Part shown: positions 38,701-52,715 of the stretch, piece after piece
Numbering within the stretch: position 1 is the stretch's first letter
Layout: the number at the start of each line of letters is the position of its first letter
Source of the DNA: Nemertoderma westbladi
Lineage: Eukaryota > Xenacoelomorpha > Nemertodermatida > Nemertodermatidae
Direction: 5' to 3'
Assembly: GCA_032718475.1 (NCBI GenBank)
Contig: JAUCBJ010000641.1
Coordinates: 1-64,000 of the forward strand
Length of the DNA: 64,000 nucleotides
The notes under the pieces: model-generated
Databases searched by the model: none
Seen by the model: the letters and a program-made list of their open reading frames with translations, nothing else
Told to the model about the DNA's origin: nothing
Made by a program: the position numbers and the translations under genes

Positions 38701-41700
38701 ATATCCTAGCAGGCGTTAAACAAATCATGCATTAATTATATCCTAGCAGGCGTTTAACAAATCTTGCATTAATTATATCCTAGCAGGCGTTTAACAAATC
38801 TTGCCTTAAATATATCCTAGCAGGCGTTTAAAAAATCTTGCATTAATTATATCCTAGCAGGCGTTTAACAAATCTTGCATTAATTATATCCTAGCAGGCG
38901 TTTAACAAATCTTGCCTTAATTATATCCTAGCAGGCGTTTAACAAATCTTGCATTAATTATATCCTAGCAGGCGTTTAACAAATCTTGCATTAATTATAT
39001 CCTAGCAGGCGTTTAACAAATCTTGCATTAATTATATACTAGCAGGCGTTTAACAAATCTTGCATTAATTATATCCTAGCAGGCGTTTAACAAATCTTGC
39101 ATTAATTATATCCTAGCAGGCGTTTAACAAATCTTGCATTAATTATATCCTAGCAGGCGTTTAACAAATCTTGCATTAATTATATCCTAGCAGGCGTTTA
39201 ACAAATCTTGCATTAATTATATCCTAGCAGGCGTTTAACAAATCTTGCATTAATTATATCCTAGCAGGCGTTTAACAAATCTTGCCTTAATTATATCCTA
39301 GCAGGCGTTTAACAAATCTTGCATTAATTATATCCTAGCAGGCGTTTAACAAATCTTGCATTAATTATATCCTAGCAGGCGTTTAACAAATCTTCCCTTA
39401 ATTATATCCTAGCAGGCGTTTAACAAATCTTGCCTTAATTATATCCTAGCAGGCGTTTAACAAATCTTGCCTTAATTATATCCTAGCAGGCGTTTAACAA
39501 ATCTTGCATTAATTATATCCTAGCAGGCGTTTAACAAATCTTGCATTAATTATATCCTAGCAGGCGTTTAACAAATCTTGCATTAATTATATCCTAGCAG
39601 GCGTTTAACAAATCTTGCATTAATTATATCCTAGCAGGCGTTTAACAAATCTTGCATTAATTATATCCTAGCAGGCGTTTAACAAATCTTGCATTAATTA
39701 TATCCTAGCAGGCGTTTAACAAATCTTGCCTTAATTATATCCTAGCAGGCGTTTAACAAATCTTGCCTTAATTATATCCTAGCAGGCGTTTAACAAATCT
39801 TGCATTAATTATATCCTAGCAGGCGTTTAACAAATCTTGCCTTAATTATATCCTAGCAGGCATTTAACAAATCTTGCCTTAATTATATCCTAGCAGGCGT
39901 TTAACAAATCTTGCCTTAATTATATCCTAGCAGGCGTTTAACAAATCTTGCATTAATTATATCCTAGCAGGCGTTTAACAAATCTTGCATTAATTATATC
40001 CTAGCAGGCGTTTAACAAATCTTGCATTAATTATATCCTAGCAGGCGCTTAACAAATCATGCATTAATTATATCCTAGCAGGCGTTTAACAAATCTTGCA
40101 TTAATTATATCCTAGCAGGCGTTTAACAAATCTTGCATTAATTATATCCTAGCAGGCGTTTAACAAATCTTGCATTAATTATATCCTAGCAGGCGTTTAA
40201 CAAATCTTGCCTTAATTATATCCTAGCAGGCGTTTAACAAATCTTGCATTATTTATATCCTAGCAGGCGTTTAACAAATCATGCATTAATTATATCCTAG
40301 CAGGCCTTTAACAAATCTTGCATTAATTATATCCTAGCAGGCGTTTAACAAATCTTGCATTAATTATATCCTAGCAGGCGTTTAACAAATCTTGCATTAA
40401 TTATATCCTAGCAGGCGTTTAACAAATCTTGCATTAATTATATCCTAGCAGGCGTTTAACAAATCTTGCATTAATTATATCCTAGCAGGCGTTTAACAAA
40501 TCTTGCATTAATTATATCCTAGCAGGCGTTTAACAAATCTTGCATTAATTATATCCTAGCAGGCGTTTAACAAATCTTGCATTAATTATATCCTAGCAGG
40601 CGTTTAACAAATCTTGCATTAATTATATCCTAGCAGGCGTTTAACAAATCTTGCATTAATTATATCCTAGCAGGCGTTTAACAAATCTTGCCTTAATTAT
40701 ATCCTAGCAGGCGTTTAACAAATCTTGCATTAATTATATCATAGCAGGCGTTTAACAAATCTTGCCTTAATTATATCCTAGCAGGCGTTTAACAAATCTT
40801 GCATTAATTATATCCTAGCAGGCGTTTAACAAATCTTGCATTAATTATATCCTAGCAGGCGTTTAACAAATCTTGCATTAATTATATCCTAGCAGGCGTT
40901 TAACAAATCTTGCATTAATTATATCCTAGCAGGCGTTTAACAAATCTTGCATTAATTATATCCTAGCAGGCGTTTAACAAATCTTGCATTAATTATATCC
41001 TAGCAGGCGTTTAACAAATCTTGCATTAATTATATCCTAGCAGGCGTTTAACAAATCTTGCCTTAATTATATCCTAGCAGGCGTTTAACAAATCTTGCCT
41101 TAATTATATCCTAGCAGGCGTTTAACAAATCTTGCCTTAATTATATCCTAGCAGGCGTTTAACAAATCTTGCATTAATTATATCCTAGCAGGCGTTTAAC
41201 AAATCTTGCATTAATTATATCCTAGCAGGCGTTTAACAAATCTTGCATTAATTATATCCTAGCAGGCGTTTAACAAATCTTGCATTAATTATATCCTAGC
41301 AGGCGTTTAACAAATCTTGCATTAATTATATCCTAGCAGGCGTTTAACAAATCATGCATTAATTATATCCTAGCAGGCGTTTAACAAATCTTGCATTAAT
41401 TATATCCTAGCAGGCGTTTAACAAATCTTGCCTTAAATATATCCTAGAAGGCGTTTAAAAAATCTTGCATTAATTATATCCTAGCAGGCGTTTAACAAAT
41501 CTTGCATTAATTATATCCTAGCAGGCGTTTAACAAATCTTGCCTTAATTATATCCTAGCAGGCGTTTAACAAATCTTGCCTTAATTATATCCTAGCAGGC
41601 GTTTAACAAATCTTGCATTAATTATATCCTAGCAGGCGTTTAACAAATCTTGCATTAATTATATCCTAGCAGGCGTTTAACAAATCTTGCATTAATTATA

Positions 41701-42516
41701 TACTAGCAGGCGTTTAACAAATCTTGCATTAATTATATCCTAGCAGGCGTTTAACAAATCTTGCATTAATTATATCCTAGCAGGCGTTTAACAAATCTTG
41801 CATTAATTATATCCTAGCAGGCGTTTAACAAATCTTGCATTAATTATATCCTAGCAGGCGTTTAACAAATCTTGCATTAATTATATCCTAGCAGGCGTTT
41901 AACAAATCTTGCATTAATTATATCCTAGCAGGCGTTTAACAAATCTTGCCTTAATTATATCCTAGCAGGCGTTTAACAAATCTTGCATTAATTATATCCT
42001 AGCAGGCGTTTAACAAATCTTGCATTAATTATATCCTAGCAGGCGTTTAACAAATCTTGCATTAATTATATCCTAGCAGGCGTTTAACAAATCTTGCCTT
42101 AATTATATCCTAGCAGGCGTTTAACAAATCTTGCCTTAATTATATCCTAGCAGGCGTTTAACAAATCTTGCATTAATTATATCCTAGCAGGCGTTTAACA
42201 AATCTTGCATTAATTATATCCTAGCAGGCGTTTAACAAATCTTGCATTAATTATATCCTAGCAGGCGTTTAACAAATCTTGCATTAATTATATCCTAGCA
42301 GGCGTTTAACAAATCTTGCATTAATTATATCCTAGCAGGCGTTTAACAAATCTTGCCTTAATTATATCCTAGCAGGCGTTTAACAAATCTTGCCTTAATT
42401 ATATCCTAGCAGGCGTTTAACAAATCTTGCATTAATTATATCCTAGCAGGCGTTTAACAAATCTTGCCTTAATTATATCCTATCAGGCGTTTAACAAATC
42501 TTGCCTTAATTATATC
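20756..42516. repeat. 37-bp satellite array, right segment (about 588 monomers)
   Basis: This is the continuation of the array at 12973-16555, resuming in phase with the TTAA at 20756-20759. Monomer length is almost invariant: the marker AGGCCTTT recurs at 22622, 24916, 25878, 27173, 27876, 28616 and 31613, every interval an exact multiple of 37. The few length changes are 2-bp losses (TTAATTATCCTAG) near 32119, 36373 and 37444. Recurrent multi-monomer blocks, such as TTAAATATATCC followed by TTTAAAAAATC near 21385, 23682, 30118, 34372, 36407, 37475, 38812 and 41432, show higher-order duplication. The array ends at 42516 before CGAGTACTTT-type unique sequence. Confidence 0.97.
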
Positions 42517-42748
42517 GAGTACTTTTAAGTGGTTTAGGGTGAGAAATTTTCGTACGAAAGGGAGCGCGTATGTCACAAGGCGCAGGGGCGTAGAATTTCA
42601 TATGGAAGATTTTCATCCCCGTAACAACTGATAAAATATGGAGATTCGAAAGGCATCCCATTGCAGCAAACGCCTTTCGCTTTTCCGCATTGTTTGCTGA
42701 AGGTGAAGCTTAATGTGGGTTGGGGGTTATCACAATATTGAAGATAAA

Positions 42749-42754
42749 TTTATT
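42749..42754 (-). terminator. Candidate poly(A) signal of MEMO1 (distal)
   Basis: TTTATT on the plus strand reads AATAAA on the minus strand. Confidence 0.4.
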
Positions 42755-42773
42755 TGCGTTGTATTAAATTAAA

Positions 42774-42779
42774 TTTATT
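42774..42779 (-). terminator. Candidate poly(A) signal of MEMO1 (proximal)
   Basis: TTTATT on the plus strand reads AATAAA on the minus strand, about 345 bases after the stop codon. Confidence 0.4.
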
Positions 42780-43122
42780 TAGATCAATATTTCTTATAAT
42801 AACCACAATATGTGACAATATCGACGACAAACTTGTAACAAAAAATAACAAAAAGACAAAGACAGAGAAGACAAAAGACAATGACAAATTCTTCGAATAG
42901 GAAGAGTTAGGCAGGTTTTCTTTTATAAGTTAGGCATGTGTTAGGCAATAGAATAAGTAGTTCTTAAACAAGTAACAGGAATAATTAAAATACACGTAAC
43001 CGTGAGAACATATGGGTTGGGAATGGTCCGTATGTATTTATCCCAATAAGTAGAATCAACCAGACAGTTCGTTTCTATAACAAAGCAAGGTTCCTCGCAG
43101 TAGTAGACCAGATATGATGACG

Positions 43123-43461
43123 TCACCGACGTGATCCGGAAGCGTGATTGGTCGTTGACTCTTCCGACCTGCGATTGGCTGATGCATCTCCGCCTCCTCT
43201 ATGGACCGTGCTGTTTAACGGGCGGACAACCAGCGAGGCGGCAGCGTAACTCACGGAACTGTCACTGTTGTGTTTACACCTGCTAGACTGTTTGTACTTA
43301 AGGAATCGAAGGGTTATACACGAATGACCGTTGTGGTTACTCAACTCGTGTATAGCGTTTAGCAGCACCGAGATGGGATGGCGACCACAGATTGTGTTCG
43401 CGTATTGTTTTAGATAATCGTAAAAGCCATCGGCATCCAGTTGCTCAATCAGATCCATACC
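43123..43461 (-). CDS. MEMO1: MEMO1 (mediator of ErbB2-driven cell motility) last coding exon
   Basis: This exon encodes the C-terminal part of MEMO1, a conserved cytosolic metal-binding redox protein structurally related to class III non-haem iron dioxygenases. It starts after a good 3' splice site (TTCCGTTCTCCCAG at 43462 and above) and reads [20 protein letters not shown]. It then gives [23 protein letters not shown] and [13 protein letters not shown]. The cysteine in TICGRHP corresponds to the metal-site Cys244 of human MEMO1. The homologous sequence normally stops just after this point; here about 30 extra residues follow ([13 protein letters not shown]…). The rest of the gene must lie at higher coordinates, beyond the 42-bp satellite or outside the window. 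A partial duplicate cannot be excluded, but the frame and acceptor are intact. Confidence 0.85.
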   Translation of the reverse strand, partial: GMDLIEQLDADGFYDYLKQYANTICGRHPISVLLNAIHELSNHNGHSCITLRFLKYKQSSRCKHNSDSSVSYAAASLVVRPLNSTVHRGGGDASANRRSEESTTNHASGSRR

Positions 43462-44070
43462 CTGGGAGAACGGAAAGTATTAGTTGGTTACTCCGGTTGG
43501 AAAATCTAATGTAGAGGGCCGAGTAAACCTCTTAAAACTGTATTGCAACGAAAAATAAACGCTATTTGAAGGAAAAACTTTTTATAATATTGTATAAAGT
43601 AGAATGTAATAATTCTCTAAGAATTAATAATAAATATTTATGTTAACATATTTTTACTCTTAAAATTGCCTTTCGATCCAGACCTTCACGTGACGTTTGA
43701 GGATTGCCATTTAAATCCAGCGTAGTATTAACAGCTGCTATCAGATAGCAGAAGTATCTGAGTATCTTATCAAAATATATTATATACCAGTAATTCAGAT
43801 TCGATTTTGGACTCTTTCAGAACATGCAGTAAGTAAACTTGTCGTGAACATATTTTTGGCAGCTGAGTATTAAATTAAAATTATTAAAAGAAAAAGTGAG
43901 TATTAATAACAAAGGTTATACAAAACATTGACTATACAAATTATACGGTGGATCGCCGGATTTTTCAACTATCCGGCCGGATAGCAGATTTTGCCCAAAA
44001 TCCGCCGCATATCCGGCCGGATCGGACAGTCGGGTATCCGGTGCACTAAATCCGGAATCTAGGCGGAAAT
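43462..44070 (-). other. Start of the long MEMO1 terminal intron, with GC-rich palindromes
   Basis: Non-coding sequence between the exon acceptor and the 42-bp satellite. Most of it is AT-rich. At 43950-44060 a GC-rich patch holds the perfect 16-bp palindrome CTATCCGGCCGGATAG (43969-43984) and a second ATCCGGCCGGAT at 44011-44022. The patch abuts the first 42-bp monomer and may be the remnant of another repeat. Confidence 0.55.
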
Positions 44071-44929
44071 CTATATGTTGTATACTCTGGTGTAAGTGAC
44101 TCACCATTCTATCTATATGTAGTATACTCTGGTGTAAGTGACTCACCATTCTATCTATTTGTTGTATATTCTGGTGTAAGTGACTCACCATTCTATCTAA
44201 ATGTTGTATACTCTGGTGTAAGTGACTCACCAATCTATTTATTTGTTGTATACTCTGGTGTAAGTGACTCACCATTCTATCTAAATGTTGTATACTCTGG
44301 TGTAAGTGACTCACCATTCTATCTAAATGTTGTATACTCTGGTGTAAGTGACTCACCATTCTATCCATATGTTGTATACTCTGGTGTAAGTGACTCACCA
44401 TTCTATCTATATGTTGTATACTCTGGTGTAAGTGACTCACCATTATATCTAAATGTTGTATACTCTGGTTTAAGTGACTCACCATTCTATCTATATGTTG
44501 TATATTCTGGTGTAAGTGACTCACCATTCTATCTATATGTTGTATACTCTGGTGTAAGTGATTCACCATTCTATCTATGTTGTATACTCTGGTGTAAGTG
44601 ACTCACCATTATATCTAAATGTTGTATACTCTGGTGTAAGTGACTCACCATTCTATCTAAATCTAAATGTTGTATACTCTGGTGTAAGTGACTCATCATT
44701 CTATCTATGTTGTATACTCTGGTGTAAGTGACTCACCATTCTATCTAAATCTAAATGTTGTATACTCTGGTGTAAGTGACTCACCATTCTATCTATGTTG
44801 TATACTCTGGTGTAAGTGACTCACCATTCTATCCATATGCTGTATACTCTGGTGTAAGTAACTCACCATTATATCTATATGTTGTATACTCTGGTGTAAG
44901 TGACTCACCATTATATCTATTTGTTGTAT

Positions 44930-47900
44930 ACTCTGGTGTAAGTGACTCACCATTATATCTAAATGTTGTATACTCTGGTGTAAGTGACTCACCATTCTAT
45001 CTAAATCTAAATGTTGTATACTCTGGTGTAAGTGACTCACCATTATATCTAAATGTTGTATACTCTGGTGCAAGTGACTCACCATTATATCTATTTGTTG
45101 TATACTCTGGTGTAAGTGACTCACCATTCTATCTATTTGTTGTATACTCTGGTGTAAGTGACTCACCATTATATCTAAATGTTGTATACTCTGGTGTAAG
45201 TGACTCACCATTATATCTATTTGTTGTATACTCTGGTGTAAGTGACTCACCATTCTATCTATTTGTAGTATACTCTGGTGTAAGTGACTCACCATTCTAT
45301 CTATGTTGTATACTCTGGTGTAAGTGACTCACCATTCTATCTATATGTTGTATACTCTGGTGTAAGTGACTCACCATTCTATATATATGTTGTATACTCT
45401 GGTGTAAGTGACTCACCATTATATCTATATGTTGTATACTCTGGTGTAAGTGACTCACCATTCTATCTATATGTTGTATACTCTGGTGTAAGTGACTCAC
45501 CACCATTCTATCTATATGTTGTATACTCTGGTGTAAGTGACTCACCATTATATCTAAATGTTGTATACTCTGGTGTAAGTGACTCACCATTCTATCTATA
45601 TGTTGTATATTCTGGTGTAAGTGACTCACCATTCTATCTATTTGTTGTATACTCTGGTGTAAGTGACTCACCATTATATCTAAATGTTGTATACTCTGGT
45701 GTAAGTGACTCACCATTCTATCTATATGTTGTATACTCTGGTGTAAGTGACTCACCATTCTATCTAAATCTAAATGTTGTATACTCTGGTGTAAGTGACT
45801 CACCATTCTATCTATATGTTGTTTATTCTGGTGGATGACTCACCATTCTATCTATGTTGTATACTCTGGTGTAAGTGACTCACCATTATATCTAAATGTT
45901 GTATACTCTGGTGTAAGTGACTCACCATTCTATCTAAATCTAAATGTTGTATACTCTGGTGTAAGTGACTCACCATTCTATCTATGTTGTATACTCTGGT
46001 GTAAGTGACTCACCATTCTATCCATATGTTGTATACTCTGGTGTAAGTAACTCACCATTATATCTATATGTTGTATACTCTGGTGTAAGTGACTCACCAT
46101 TATATCTATTTGTTGTATACTCTGGTGTAAGTGACTCACCATTATATCTAAATGTTGTATACTCTGGTGTAAGTGACTCACCATTCTATCTAAATCTAAA
46201 TGTTGTATACTCTGGTGTAAGTGACTCACCATTATATCTAAATGTTGTATACTCTGGTGTAAGTAACTCACCACACCATTATATCTATTTGTTGTATACT
46301 CTGGTGTAAGTGACTCACCATTCTATATATATATGTTGTATACTCTGGTGTAAGTGACTCACCATTCTATCTATATGTTGTATACTCTGGTGTAAGTGAC
46401 TCACCATTCTATATATATGTTGTATACTCTGGTGTAAGTGACTCACCATTCTATCTATATGTTGTATACTCTGGTGTAAGTGACTCACCATTCTATCTAT
46501 ATGTTGTATACTCTGGTGTAAGTGACTCACCATTCTATCTATTTGTTGTATACTCTGGTGTAAGTGACTCACCATTCTATCTATTTGTTGTATACTCTGG
46601 TGTAAGTGACTCACCATTCTATCTATATGTTGTATACTCTGGTGTAAGTGACTCACCATTCTATCTATGTTGTATACTCTGGTGTAAGTGACTCACCATT
46701 CTATCTATATGTTGTATACTCTGGTGTAAGTGACTCACCATTATATATATATGTTGTATACTCTGGTGTAAGTGACTCACCATTCTATCTATTTGTTGTA
46801 TACTCTGGTGTAAGTGATTCACCATTCTATCTATATGTTGTATACTCTGGTGTAAGTGACTCACCATTATATCTATTTGTTGTATACTCTGGTGTAAGTG
46901 ACTCACCATTCTAACTATATGTAGTATACTCTGGTGTAAGTGACTCACCATTATATCTATTTGTTGTATACTCTGGTGTAAGTGACGCACCATTCTATCT
47001 ATATGTTGTATACTCTGGTGTAAGTGACTCACCATTATATCTATATGTTGTATACTCTGGTGTAAGTGACTCACCATTCCATCTATATGTTGTATACTCT
47101 GGTGTAAGTGACTCACCATTATATCTATTTGTTGTATACTCTGGTGTAAGTGACTCACCATTCCATCTATATGTTGTATACTCTGGTGTAAGTGACTCAC
47201 CATTCTATCTATATGTAATATACTCTGGTGTAAGTGACTCACCATTCTATCTATGTTGTATACTCTGGTGTAAGTGACTCACCATTCTATCTATATGTTG
47301 TATACTCTGGTGTAAGTGACTCACCATTCTATCTAAATCTAAATGTTGTATACTCTGGTGTAAGTGACTCACCATTCTATCTAAATGTTGTATACTCTGG
47401 TGTAAGTGACTCACCATTCTATCTATATGTTGTATACTCTGGTGTAAGTGACTCACCATTCTATCTATATGTAATATACTCTGGTGTAAGTGACTCACCA
47501 TTCTATCTATGTTGTATACTCTGGTGTAAGTGACTCACCATTCTATCTATATGTTGTATACTCTGGTGTAAGTGACTCACCATTCTATCTAAATCTAAAT
47601 GTTGTATACTCTGGTGTAAGTGACTCACCATTATATCTAAATGTTGTATACTCTGGTGTAAGTGACTCACCATTCTATCTAAATCTAAATGTTGTATACT
47701 CTGGTGTAAGTGACTCACCATTATATCTAAATGTTGTATACTCTGGTGCAAGTGACTCACCATTATATCTATTTGTTGTATACTCTGGTGTAAGTGACTC
47801 ACCATTCTATCTATTTGTTGTATACTCTGGTGTAAGTGACTCACCATTATATCTAAATGTTGTATACTCTGGTGTAAGTGACTCACCATTATATCTATTT

Positions 47901-50143
47901 GTTGTATACTCTGGTGTAAGTGACTCACCATTCTATCTATTTGTAGTATACTCTGGTGTAAGTGACTCACCATTCTATCTATGTTGTATACTCTGGTGTA
48001 AGTGACTCACCATTCTATCTATATGTTGTATACTCTGGTGTAAGTGACTCACCATTCTATATATATGTTGTATACTCTGGTGTAAGTGACTCACCATTAT
48101 ATCTATATGTTGTATACTCTGGTGTAAGTGACTCACCATTCTATCTATATGTTGTATACTCTGGTGTAAGTGACTCACCACCATTCTATCTATATGTTGT
48201 ATACTCTGGTGTAAGTGACTCACCATTATATCTAAATGTTGTATACTCTGGTGTAAGTGACTCACCATTCTATCTATATGTTGTATATTCTGGTGTAAGT
48301 GACTCACCATTCTATCTATTTGTTGTATACTCTGGTGTAAGTGACTCACCATTATATCTAAATGTTGTATACTCTGGTGTAAGTGACTCACCATTCTATC
48401 TATATGTTGTATACTCTGGTGTAAGTGACTCACCATTCTATCTAAATCTAAATGTTGTATACTCTGGTGTAAGTGACTCACCATTCTATCTATATGTTGT
48501 TTATTCTGGTGGATGACTCACCATTCTATCTATGTTGTATACTCTGGTGTAAGTGACTCACCATTATATCTAAATGTTGTATACTCTGGTGTAAGTGACT
48601 CACCATTCTATCTAAATCTAAATGTTGTATACTCTGGTGTAAGTGACTCACCATTCTATCTATGTTGTATACTCTGGTGTAAGTGACTCACCATTCTATC
48701 CATATGTTGTATACTCTGGTGTAAGTAACTCACCATTATATCTATATGTTGTATACTCTGGTGTAAGTGACTCACCATTATATCTATTTGTTGTATACTC
48801 TGGTGTAAGTGACTCACCATTATATCTAAATGTTGTATACTCTGGTGTAAGTGACTCACCATTCTATCTAAATCTAAATGTTGTATACTCTGGTGTAAGT
48901 GACTCACCATTATATCTAAATGTTGTATACTCTGGTGTAAGTAACTCACCACACCATTATATCTATTTGTTGTATACTCTGGTGTAAGTGACTCACCATT
49001 CTATATATATATGTTGTATACTCTGGTGTAAGTGACTCACCATTCTATCTATATGTTGTATACTCTGGTGTAAGTGACTCACCATTCTATATATATGTTG
49101 TATACTCTGGTGTAAGTGACTCACCATTCTATCTATATGTTGTATACTCTGGTGTAAGTGACTCACCATTCTATCTATATGTTGTATACTCTGGTGTAAG
49201 TGACTCACCATTCTATCTATTTGTTGTATACTCTGGTGTAAGTGACTCACCATTCTATCTATTTGTTGTATACTCTGGTGTAAGTGACTCACCATTCTAT
49301 CTATATGTTGTATACTCTGGTGTAAGTGACTCACCATTCTATCTATGTTGTATACTCTGGTGTAAGTGACTCACCATTCTATCTATATGTTGTATACTCT
49401 GGTGTAAGTGACTCACCATTATATATATATGTTGTATACTCTGGTGTAAGTGACTCACCATTCTATCTATTTGTTGTATACTCTGGTGTAAGTGATTCAC
49501 CATTCTATCTATATGTTGTATACTCTGGTGTAAGTGACTCACCATTATATCTATTTGTTGTATACTCTGGTGTAAGTGACTCACCATTCTAACTATATGT
49601 AGTATACTCTGGTGTAAGTGACTCACCATTATATCTATTTGTTGTATACTCTGGTGTAAGTGACGCACCATTCTATCTATATGTTGTATACTCTGGTGTA
49701 AGTGACTCACCATTATATCTATATGTTGTATACTCTGGTGTAAGTGACTCACCATTCCATCTATATGTTGTATACTCTGGTGTAAGTGACTCACCATTAT
49801 ATCTATTTGTTGTATACTCTGGTGTAAGTGACTCACCATTCCATCTATATGTTGTATACTCTGGTGTAAGTGACTCACCATTCTATCTATATGTAATATA
49901 CTCTGGTGTAAGTGACTCACCATTCTATCTATGTTGTATACTCTGGTGTAAGTGACTCACCATTCTATCTATATGTTGTATACTCTGGTGTAAGTGACTC
50001 ACCATTCTATCTAAATCTAAATGTTGTATACTCTGGTGTAAGTGACTCACCATTCTATCTAAATGTTGTATACTCTGGTGTAAGTGACTCACCATTCTAT
50101 CTATATGTTGTATACTCTGGTGTAAGTGACTCACCATTCTATC
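44930..50143. repeat. Two tandem copies of a 2,678-bp higher-order unit in the 42-bp array
   Basis: The variant string at about 44930-47465 recurs at about 47608-50143 with a constant offset of 2678. The CACCACCATTC insertion monomer (45498 and 48176), the CACACCATT monomer (46270 and 48948) and the GACGCACC monomer (46984 and 49662) all obey it. I found no differences in the parts compared, so the duplication is recent or is an assembly duplication. Confidence 0.85.
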
Positions 50144-52715
50144 TATATGTTGTATACTCTGGTGTAAGTGACTCACCATTCTATCTATATGTTGTATACT
50201 CTGGTGTAAGTGACTCACTATTCTATCTATATGTTGTATACTCTGGTGTAAGTGACTCACCATTCTATCTATATGTTGTATACTCTGGTGTAAGTGAATC
50301 ACCATTCTATCTATATGCTGTCTACTCTGGTGTAAGTGACTCACCATTCTATCTATTTGTTGTATACTCTGGTGTAAGTGACTCACCATTCTATCTAAAT
50401 CTAAATGTTGTATACTCTGGTGTAAGTGACTCACCATTCTATCTATGTTGTATACTCTGGTGTAAGTGACTCACCATTATATCTAAATGTTGTATACTCT
50501 GGTGTAAGTGACTCACCATTCTATCTATATGTTGTATACTCTGGTGTAAGTGACTCACCATTCCATCTAAATGTTGTATACTCTGGTGTAAGTGACTCAC
50601 CATTCTATCTATGTGTTGTATACAAGTGACTCACCATTCTATCTATATGTTGTATACTCTGGTGTAAGTGACTCACCATTCTATCTATTTGTTGTATACT
50701 CTGGTGTAAGTGACTCACCATTCTATCTATTTGTTGTATACTCTGGTGTAAGTGACTCACCATTCTATATATATATTGTATACTCTGGTGTAAGTGACTC
50801 ACCATTCTATCTATGTTGTATACTCTGGTGTAAGTGACTCACCATTCTATCCATATGTTGTATACTCTGGTGTAAGTAACTCACCATTATATCTATATGT
50901 TGTATACTCTGGTGTAAGTGACTCACCATTATATCTATTTGTTGTATACTCTGGTGTAAGTGACTCACCATTATATCTAAATGTTGTATACTCTGGTGTA
51001 AGTGACTCACCATTCTATCTAAATCTAAATGTTGTATACTCTGGTGTAAGTGACTCACCATTATATCTAAATGTTGTATACTCTGGTGTAAGTGACTCAC
51101 CATTCTATCTATTTGTTGTATACTCTGGTGTAAGTGACTCACCATTCTATATATATGTTGTATACTCTGGTGTAAGTGACTCACCATTCTATCTATATGT
51201 TGTATACTCTGGTGTAAGTGACTCACCATTCTATCTATTTGTTGTATACTCTGGTGTAAGAGACTCACCATTATATCTAAATGTTTTATACTCTGGTGTA
51301 AGTGACTCACCATTCTATCTATTTGTTGTATACTCTGGTGTAAATGACTCACCATTCTATCTATTTGTTGTATACTCTGGTGTAAGTGACTCACCATTCT
51401 ATATGTTGTATACTCTGGTGTAAGTGACTCACTATTCTATCTATATGTTGTATACTCTGGTGTAAGTGACTCACCATTCTATATGTTGTATACTCTGGTG
51501 TAAGTGACTCACCATTCTATCTATTTGTTGCATACTCTGGTGTAAGTGACTCACCATTATATCTAAATGTTGTATACTCTGGTGTAAGTGACTCACCATT
51601 CTATCTATATGTTGTATACTCTGGTGTAAGTGACTCACCATTCTATCTATATGTTGTATACTCTGGTGTAAGTGACTCACCATTATATATAAATGTTGTA
51701 TACTCTGGTGTAAGTGACTCACCATTCTATCTATTTGTTGTATACTCTGGTGTAAGTGACTCACCATTCTATCTATATGTTGTATACTCTGGTGTAAGTG
51801 ACTCACCATTCTATCTATATGTTGTATACTCTGGTGTAAGTGACTCACCATTATATCTATTTGTTGTATACTCTGGTGTAAGTAACTCACCATTATATCT
51901 ATATGTTGTATACTCTGGTGTAAGTGACTCACCATTATATCTATTTGTTGTATACACTGGTGTAAGTGACTCACCATTATATCTATTTGTTGTATACTCT
52001 GGTGTAAGTGACTCACCATTCTATCTATTTGTTGTATACTCTGGTGTAAGTGACTCACCATTCTATCTATTTATGTATACTCTGGTGTAAGTGACTCACC
52101 ATTCTATCTATATGTTGTATACTCTGGTGTAAGTGACTCACCATTCTATCTATTTGTTGTATACTCTGGTGTAAGTGACTCACCATTCTATCTATATGTA
52201 GTATACTCTGGTGTAAGTGACTCACCATTCTATCTATATGTTGTATACTCTGGTGTAAGTGACTCACCATTCTATCTATATGTTGTATACTCTGGTGTAA
52301 GTGACTCACCATTCTATCTATTTGTTGTATACTCTGGTGTAAGTGACTCACCATTCTATCGATATGTTGTATACTCTGGTGTAAGTGACTCACCATTCTA
52401 TCTATATGTTGTATACTCTGGTGTAAGTGACTCACCATTCTATCTATATGTTGTATACTCTGGTGTAAGTGACTCACCATTCTATCTATTTGTTGTATAC
52501 TCTGGTGTAAGTGACTCACCATTCTATCGATATGTTGTATACTCTGGTGTAAGTGACTCACCATTCTATCTATATATAGTATACTCTAGTGTAAGTGACT
52601 CACCATTCTATCTATGTTGTATACTCTGGTGTAAGTGACTCACCATTCTATCTATTTGTTGTATACTCTGGTGTAAGTGACTCACCATTCCTAGATGTTG
52701 TATACTCTGGTGTAA

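Larger units (their letters stand above)
42517..43122 (-). other. MEMO1 3' UTR and flank up to the satellite
   Basis: Unique sequence downstream of the MEMO1 stop. Two minus-strand AATAAA signals lie about 345 and 370 bases after the stop. No other gene is recognised; a 61-codon frame at 42941-43126 has no similarity. The 37-bp satellite begins about 230 bp beyond the second signal. Confidence 0.5.

Noticed and set aside
12973-42516. CRISPR-like regular repeats
   Set aside because: The 37-bp units are directly contiguous with no spacers, and the locus is eukaryotic with spliced genes.
42941-43126. 61-codon frame below MEMO1
   Set aside because: It lies in the MEMO1 3' UTR, overlaps its stop region and has no recognisable similarity.
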